Origin: Nevskiaceae bacterium
GTDB taxonomy: Bacteria > Pseudomonadota > Gammaproteobacteria > Steroidobacterales > Steroidobacteraceae
Assembly: GCA_018883185.1 (NCBI GenBank)
Contig: VEQP01000025.1
Coordinates: forward strand, 1 to 38,703
Reading direction: 5' to 3'
Length of the DNA stretch: 38,703 nucleotides
Positions 34,763 to 38,703 of the stretch are shown here, piece after piece. The number at the start of each line of letters is the position of its first letter. Position 1 is the stretch's first letter. Both the position numbers and the translations under genes were made by a program. The notes under the pieces are model-generated. The model saw nothing but the letters and a program-made list of their open reading frames with translations, made no database searches and was not told the DNA's origin.

Positions 34763-36012
34763 GTTCTTGCAGGCAAGGCCAGGCCGCGCGCGAGACGCGG
34801 TGTCTTGCCGGCGAACCCCCAACTCAGACGCGACATCGCCTGTTTGGCGGTCGGTGACAGATCGAAAAGTAGCAAGCCAAGATCACGTAGCAGCGGCACA
34901 CCCGGCCGACTATCGCCGAACAGTTTGACGAGCCCGTCGGTGAGTTTCGTGACGCCATCGCGATCACTCGCACGGCGAGCGGCAAACTCGGCGAGCACGG
35001 CATCGCTGCCGACATCAAGCTCGGGCTGTGCGCGAAGGCGCTCCGCCAGCACTTCAGCGAGTGTTGCCGCATCGCGCAGACCGAGATTGAACCCCTGCCC
35101 TGCCACGGGATGCAAGGCCTGCGCCGCATTGCCGATGAGCGCCACGCGGGGCGCGGTGACGACGCTCGCACGCGTGAGCTTGAGCGGATACGCGCTGCGT
35201 TGCCCGACGCGCTCGAAGCGGCCGATGCGCCAACCAAAGGCCTGCTGCAAAGCCGCGAGGTACTTCGCATCGGGCATGGCCATAACCTGCTCGGCCGCCT
35301 GCGGCGCGAGTGTCCATACCACGCCGTAGTGCCCATCATGCAGCGGCAGCACGGCGAACGGTCCATCCGGAGTGAACCGTTCATAGGCGATGCCGGCGGC
35401 CGCGCGCGCTGCGGCGACGTGCGCGACCACCGCGACTTGCTGGTAGTCCTCGACGTCGGCCGGCAAGCCTGCAGCACTGCGTACGAGCGAGTTCGCGCCA
35501 TCGGCTGCGACTACCAGCCGCGCCTGCAACGGTGGCGCTGCGGGCATCGTCTCGAGCCGCACGGCATCGCTGCCGAGCGTCACCGCCGTGCAGCGCGCCG
35601 GACGACGTAATTCCAAAGCGGGCAAACTTGCGAGCCGCTGCTGCAGTGCGGCCCCGAGCACGCGATTGGTGACCACATAACCGAAAGCCTCGATACCGTG
35701 CTCAGCGGCCTCAAGGCGCGCGAATCCGTACCGCCCGGCATCGGACACATGGATGTGACGAATGGGTGCCGCGGCGGGCGCGATGGCCGACCACACGCCG
35801 AGCGCTTCGAACACGCGCCGCGTGCCGTTGCCCAAGGCGGTCGTTCGATCGTCAAAACTGGGCTGCACCGCCGCATCGGGCGCCACGCCTTCAATCAGCG
35901 CCACGCGCAGTCCCGTGGGCTCCAGGGCCAATGCGAGGCTCGCACCGACGAGTCCGCCGCCCACTATGGCGACATCCACGACGGTTTCGGGCGTCGTCGT
36001 CGCGCCGCTCAT
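34759..36012 (-). CDS. ubiH: UbiH-type FAD-dependent ubiquinone hydroxylase
   Basis: This 417-residue flavoprotein monooxygenase of ubiquinone biosynthesis has VDVAIVGGGLVGASLALAL near residue 12, FDDRTTALGNGTRRVF near 55, the DG motif LVVAADGANSLVRSAAG and VALIGNAAQALHPVAGQGFN near 293. GNAAQ replaces the more common GDAAH. Both its ends overlap neighbours by 4 bases (pepP upstream, second hydroxylase downstream). The order pepP–ubiH–ubiI-like is conserved in gammaproteobacteria. Confidence 0.92.
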   Translation of the reverse strand: MSGATTTPETVVDVAIVGGGLVGASLALALEPTGLRVALIEGVAPDAAVQPSFDDRTTALGNGTRRVFEALGVWSAIAPAAAPIRHIHVSDAGRYGFARLEAAEHGIEAFGYVVTNRVLGAALQQRLASLPALELRRPARCTAVTLGSDAVRLETMPAAPPLQARLVVAADGANSLVRSAAGLPADVEDYQQVAVVAHVAAARAAAGIAYERFTPDGPFAVLPLHDGHYGVVWTLAPQAAEQVMAMPDAKYLAALQQAFGWRIGRFERVGQRSAYPLKLTRASVVTAPRVALIGNAAQALHPVAGQGFNLGLRDAATLAEVLAERLRAQPELDVGSDAVLAEFAARRASDRDGVTKLTDGLVKLFGDSRPGVPLLRDLGLLLFDLSPTAKQAMSRLSWGFAGKTPRLARGLALPART

Positions 36013-37376
36013 GCGCGCTCTGCCATCAGTTGCTCGATATCGCGCGCCTGCTTGGGCACGCCGTGGGTCAGCACCTCGTGGCCCTCGCGCGTCACGAGCA
36101 CATCGTCCTCGATGCGAATGCCGATATTGCGAAACTCAGGTGGAATGCCGCGCGTGCCCGGTGGGATGTATAGCCCCGGCTCGATGGTCAGCACCATGCC
36201 GGGCTCGAGCGCGCGCCATGCATCGCCGATCTTGTAATCACCGACATCGTGCACATCCATGCCGAGCCAGTGTCCGGTCTTGTGCATGTAGAAGCGTCGA
36301 TAGGCGAGCGATTTGACGAGTGCGGGCACCCGCCCCTTCAGCAGACCGAGCCGCACCATGCCCGCCGTGAGCACTTGCACAGCCACCTCGTGCGGGCGAT
36401 TCCACGACACGCCTGGGCGTACGGCCTCGATCGCCGCGAGATTGGCCTCGAGCACTACGTCGTACGCGGCGCGCTGCGGTGGGGTGAACCGGCCGTTGAC
36501 CGGAAAAGTGCGGGTGATATCTGAGGCGTAGCTCTCGTACTCGCAGCCGGCATCGATGAGCAGCAACTCGCCATCGCGCAGCACATCGGCATTCTCGCGG
36601 TAGTGCAGGATGCAACCATTGGCACCGCCGCCGACGATGGGCAGGTAGGAGATGTCGGCACGCGCAAGCATGAACTCGTGGCGGATCTCTGCCGCGATCT
36701 CGTATTCGAATCGACCGGGGCGCGAGGCACGCATCGCGCGCACGTGGGCTCGGGCCGCGATCTCGGCAGCGTGGCGCATCTGCGCGCACTCAGCGCGACT
36801 CTTGAAGAGACGCATCTCGTGCAACTCGTGCTCGAGGGCCACCATCTCGTAGGGCGCATGCCGACCCTGCTTGGCCTGTGCGCGCAGACCGTTGACCCAG
36901 CCCACCACGCGCTGGTCGAACTCGCGGTGAATGCCCACCGTGTAGTAGACCTTCGCTCGGCCTTCCATCAGCCCGGGCAGAATGTCGTCGATATCGCCAA
37001 TCGGAAAGGCGTCATCGGCGCCGTAATCTCGGCGCGCACCCACGGGGCCCGCGCGCCGACCGTCCCAGGTCTCACGCGCGGGATCGCGATCGCGCACGAA
37101 CAGCAGATATTCGCCCTGCGGCCGCCCCGGCACCAGTACCGCCACCGACTCGGGTTCAGCGAAGCCCGTGAGATAGAAAAAATTGCTGTCTTGCCGATAG
37201 GCGTACTCGACATCGTTATTGCGCAAATGCACGGGCGCTGCGGGGATGATGGCGATGGCCTCTCGCCCCATCGCCTTGACGAGCTGCCGACGGCGACGTG
37301 CGAACTCGTCGCGACCGATGGGCGCAGGCTCGGCGACGGGCCGCGCCGCAGGCTCAGTGGAGCGAGCGCGGCGCAT
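36009..37376 (-). CDS. pepP: Xaa-Pro aminopeptidase P
   Basis: This 455-residue di-manganese peptidase removes N-terminal residues preceding proline. The creatinase-like N-domain includes DSNFFYLTGFAEPE near residue 60. The M24 catalytic domain has ligands in LLIDAGCEYESYASDITRTF, HKTGHWLGMDVHD, LTIEPGLYIP and RIEDDVLV, so the metal site is complete. ATG 37376 gives a normal length and a GAGGTGGA ribosome site, overlapping the ygfB stop by 23 bp; an extension to 37514 is inside ygfB and not family-like. It overlaps ubiH by 4 bases. Confidence 0.95.
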   Translation of the reverse strand: MRRARSTEPAARPVAEPAPIGRDEFARRRRQLVKAMGREAIAIIPAAPVHLRNNDVEYAYRQDSNFFYLTGFAEPESVAVLVPGRPQGEYLLFVRDRDPARETWDGRRAGPVGARRDYGADDAFPIGDIDDILPGLMEGRAKVYYTVGIHREFDQRVVGWVNGLRAQAKQGRHAPYEMVALEHELHEMRLFKSRAECAQMRHAAEIAARAHVRAMRASRPGRFEYEIAAEIRHEFMLARADISYLPIVGGGANGCILHYRENADVLRDGELLLIDAGCEYESYASDITRTFPVNGRFTPPQRAAYDVVLEANLAAIEAVRPGVSWNRPHEVAVQVLTAGMVRLGLLKGRVPALVKSLAYRRFYMHKTGHWLGMDVHDVGDYKIGDAWRALEPGMVLTIEPGLYIPPGTRGIPPEFRNIGIRIEDDVLVTREGHEVLTHGVPKQARDIEQLMAERA

Positions 37377-37923
37377 CTTCCACCTCGGCATCGGCTCTCG
37401 GATCACGGAACCTTGCCAGCTCATCGTGCAGCAACTGCACACCGACACGCACGAACTCAACGAGCTCGGCATAGGCCTGCTCGCTCTCCTCGAGCGGCTC
37501 ATCGGCATCGACACCGATCTGGGTGAGTGCAGTCAGGTCGCGGACGATTTCAGCCACCTCTTCGGGCAATTGTTCGATATCCGGCAGCGGACTTGAGCCG
37601 AGGCCATACAGAAACCCCTGGCACCACTGCGAAAGCGCCGCAGCGCGCTCGGCGACCGGGGTCTCATCGCCGGGCAGCAACAAGCGGAACTCGAGTTGCC
37701 CGGCGGTGAGTACGTGGCGCGTCCACTCGAAGAGCGCGAGCATGGTCGATTCGGCTTCCCCGGCGACCCCGTCAGCAAACACCTCGCGCAGCCAATCCTG
37801 CAGGCTGACGGTATGGGTCGCGCAAAGCGCCCCGGCCAGAGTGCCATGGGCCTCGGGCAGGTCGGTCAGGGCCCGCGAGGCCGAGAGCCGCTGCTCGATT
37901 TCGTGGAATTCGGGTTCGCTCAT
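37354..37923 (-). CDS. ygfB: UPF0149 family protein (YgfB-like)
   Basis: This 189-residue acidic cytoplasmic protein has LPEAHGTLAGALCATHTVS near residue 22, WCQGFLYGLG near 102 and EESEQAYAELVEFVRVGVQLL near 145. The function is poorly known; the Pseudomonas homologue is reported to influence antibiotic-resistance gene expression. It heads the ygfB–pepP–ubiH–ubiI-like operon. CATAAT lies exactly 6 bases before the ATG, a leaderless-type promoter. Confidence 0.94.
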   Translation of the reverse strand: MSEPEFHEIEQRLSASRALTDLPEAHGTLAGALCATHTVSLQDWLREVFADGVAGEAESTMLALFEWTRHVLTAGQLEFRLLLPGDETPVAERAAALSQWCQGFLYGLGSSPLPDIEQLPEEVAEIVRDLTALTQIGVDADEPLEESEQAYAELVEFVRVGVQLLHDELARFRDPRADAEVEDAPRSLH

Positions 37924-37991
37924 GAAGGAATTATGCCCTACAGCGCGCGTTCTCCATTGATCGGCGCCGACTCCGGCCTATAATTTTCCCC
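37924..37991. promoter_or_regulatory. Divergent promoters of ygfB and the coiled-coil/zapA operon
   Basis: On the plus strand TTGATC, a 16-bp spacer and a perfect TATAAT (37979–37984) lie 7 bases before the ATG at 37992. On the minus strand CATAAT (37930–37935) lies 6 bases before the ygfB ATG; its -35 is weak. Both layouts predict mRNAs starting at the initiation codon, with no Shine-Dalgarno sequence for the plus-strand gene. Confidence 0.75.
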
Positions 37992-38231
37992 ATGAGCGAG
38001 AAGCCCACTGTCGACAAGAACGGCCTCGATGGCGAATTGCGTCGCCTCGAGAAACAGGTCGATGCACTGCTCGCCGCGATCGGCGCGCTGCGCGAGGAGA
38101 ACCGTGCATTGCGGCACCGGCAAGACAATCTCGCCAACGAGCGAGCGAGCCTCATGCAACGCAACGAGCAGGTCCGCACTCGGGTCGAGGCGATGATCGG
38201 TCGCCTGAAGACTCTGGAGCATGGCTCGTGA
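37992..38231 (+). CDS. Small coiled-coil protein, TIGR02449 family (ZapB-like shape)
   Basis: This 79-residue protein is almost entirely coiled coil (LDGELRRLEKQVDALLAAIG, then LREENRALRHRQDNL). It sits directly upstream of zapA in many gammaproteobacteria. ZapB-like involvement in division is suggested only by shape and context. It has a strong TATAAT promoter 7 bases upstream, and its TGA overlaps the GTG of zapA by 4 bases. Confidence 0.9.
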   Translation: MSEKPTVDKNGLDGELRRLEKQVDALLAAIGALREENRALRHRQDNLANERASLMQRNEQVRTRVEAMIGRLKTLEHGS

Positions 38232-38563
38232 GCGGCGCCGAAAAATCGGGCGATAAGGACTCCGCTCGGGTCAACATCCGCATTCTCGAAAAGGAATACC
38301 TCGTCGCCTGTCCGCACGAGGAGCGTTCGGCCCTGCTCGATTCGGCCGAGTTGCTCAACGCCCGCATGCGCGAAATCCGCGACAGCGGCAAGGTGGTGGG
38401 TCTCGATCGCATTGCCGTGATCGCCGCGCTCAACCTCGCCAACGAACTCATCCGGATGCAAAACCGCGACCAGCAGACCGAGGCTGATCTCGGCAACCGG
38501 GTTCGGGCCATGCGCGATCGAATCGAGGGCGAGCTCACTCGCGGCCGACAACTCGAGTTGTGA
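38228..38563 (+). CDS. zapA: Cell division protein ZapA
   Basis: This 111-residue protein bundles FtsZ filaments at the division site. The N-terminal domain has VNIRILEKEYLVACPHEER and LLDSAELLNARMREIRDSGK. A C-terminal coiled coil begins IAALNLANELI. GTG 38228 is the start, within a GTGA overlap with the upstream coiled-coil gene. The 6S RNA-like sequence follows about 40 bp later, the conserved zapA–ssrS order. Confidence 0.94.
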   Translation: MSGAEKSGDKDSARVNIRILEKEYLVACPHEERSALLDSAELLNARMREIRDSGKVVGLDRIAVIAALNLANELIRMQNRDQQTEADLGNRVRAMRDRIEGELTRGRQLEL

Positions 38564-38601
38564 GTTCTCTCGCGTCCTGAATTCTGGTGTAGAGTGATCG
38601 G

Positions 38602-38703
38602 GCGTCGCCTGCGGTGTTCGATAGTGGATCGGGTTACCTCTCGACCCTAAGTTGGAACGCCCCGGGGCACCAGGGCTTGCTGCCAGCACTGTGCATGTCC
38701 GCC
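38602..38703 (+). ncRNA. ssrS: 6S RNA (5' portion, cut by window edge)
   Basis: The region after zapA has no coding frame, and its position matches ssrS in gammaproteobacteria. TAGAGT at 38590–38595 is a plausible -10, putting the start near 38602. The stretch GCGTCGCCTGCGGTGTTCG resembles the 5' closing stem of proteobacterial 6S RNA. About 100 of the usual 180 nucleotides are present, so the central bubble and 3' stem cannot be checked. 6S RNA binds and sequesters the housekeeping RNA polymerase holoenzyme in stationary phase. Confidence 0.72.

Noticed and set aside
1..38703. CRISPR arrays, insertion sequences, tRNA genes and phage genes
   Set aside because: No spaced direct repeats, transposase or integrase motifs, or cloverleaf-like sequences were recognised by reading; this was not a computed search.

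Overview
The window is a compact, GC-rich stretch of a gammaproteobacterial chromosome. The block ygfB–pepP–ubiH–ubiI-like with the divergent pair (small coiled-coil gene, zapA) followed by a 6S RNA-like sequence is a classic gammaproteobacterial arrangement. The lgt–thyA–folA order and the gcvT–gcvH–gcvPA–gcvPB operon with split P-protein subunits point to a Xanthomonadales/Nevskiales/Steroidobacter-like lineage. That placement is inference; no rRNA or tRNA gene is present.

Layout. (1) 1–7537: a two-partner secretion locus on the minus strand (tpsB, then a very large tpsA that runs off the left edge), divergent from a CHASE2 class III nucleotide cyclase. tpsA is open in one minus-strand frame from 3923 to the edge and is visibly less GC-rich than its neighbours. 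(2) 7534–15262: pirin, a type II NADH dehydrogenase, and a minus-strand cluster rlmI / lgt–thyA–SET–folA–galK, in which lgt has its own promoter. The SET-domain methyltransferase has a repetitive, lysine-rich, histone-tail-like C-terminus. (3) 15263–20824: small housekeeping and accessory genes (Lrp/AsnC regulator, HIT protein, DUF486, HAD phosphatase, ComB-like phosphatase, YcbK-like DUF882, ornithine-type decarboxylase, threonylcarbamoyl-AMP synthase). (4) 20825–23048: a second membrane class III cyclase overlapping a YkgJ-type cysteine-cluster gene. (5) 23008–30110: a glycine-cleavage operon controlled by a tandem glycine riboswitch with an intrinsic terminator, continuing without a visible break into dgkA, a PfkB kinase and a DUF72 gene. 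(6) 30111–33519: DUF885 protein, ispG, pterin dehydratase. (7) 33524–38703: ubiquinone hydroxylases, pepP, ygfB, then the divergent coiled-coil gene, zapA and the 5' part of 6S RNA.

Three genome-style features recur. First, several transcription units have a -10-like box ending exactly 6 or 7 bases before the ATG, which predicts leaderless mRNAs. Second, co-directional genes are mostly joined by 4-base ATGA/GTGA overlaps. Third, all six convergent gene pairs have 20 bp or less between stops, or overlap, leaving no room for ordinary terminators.

Most of the window is conserved core metabolism. The parts most worth a second look are the TPS/CHASE2 divergon with its inverted repeat, the TpsB secretion motif with Arg replaced by Gln, the two cyclases lacking the usual transition-state Asn, and the SET protein with its self-carried histone-like tail.
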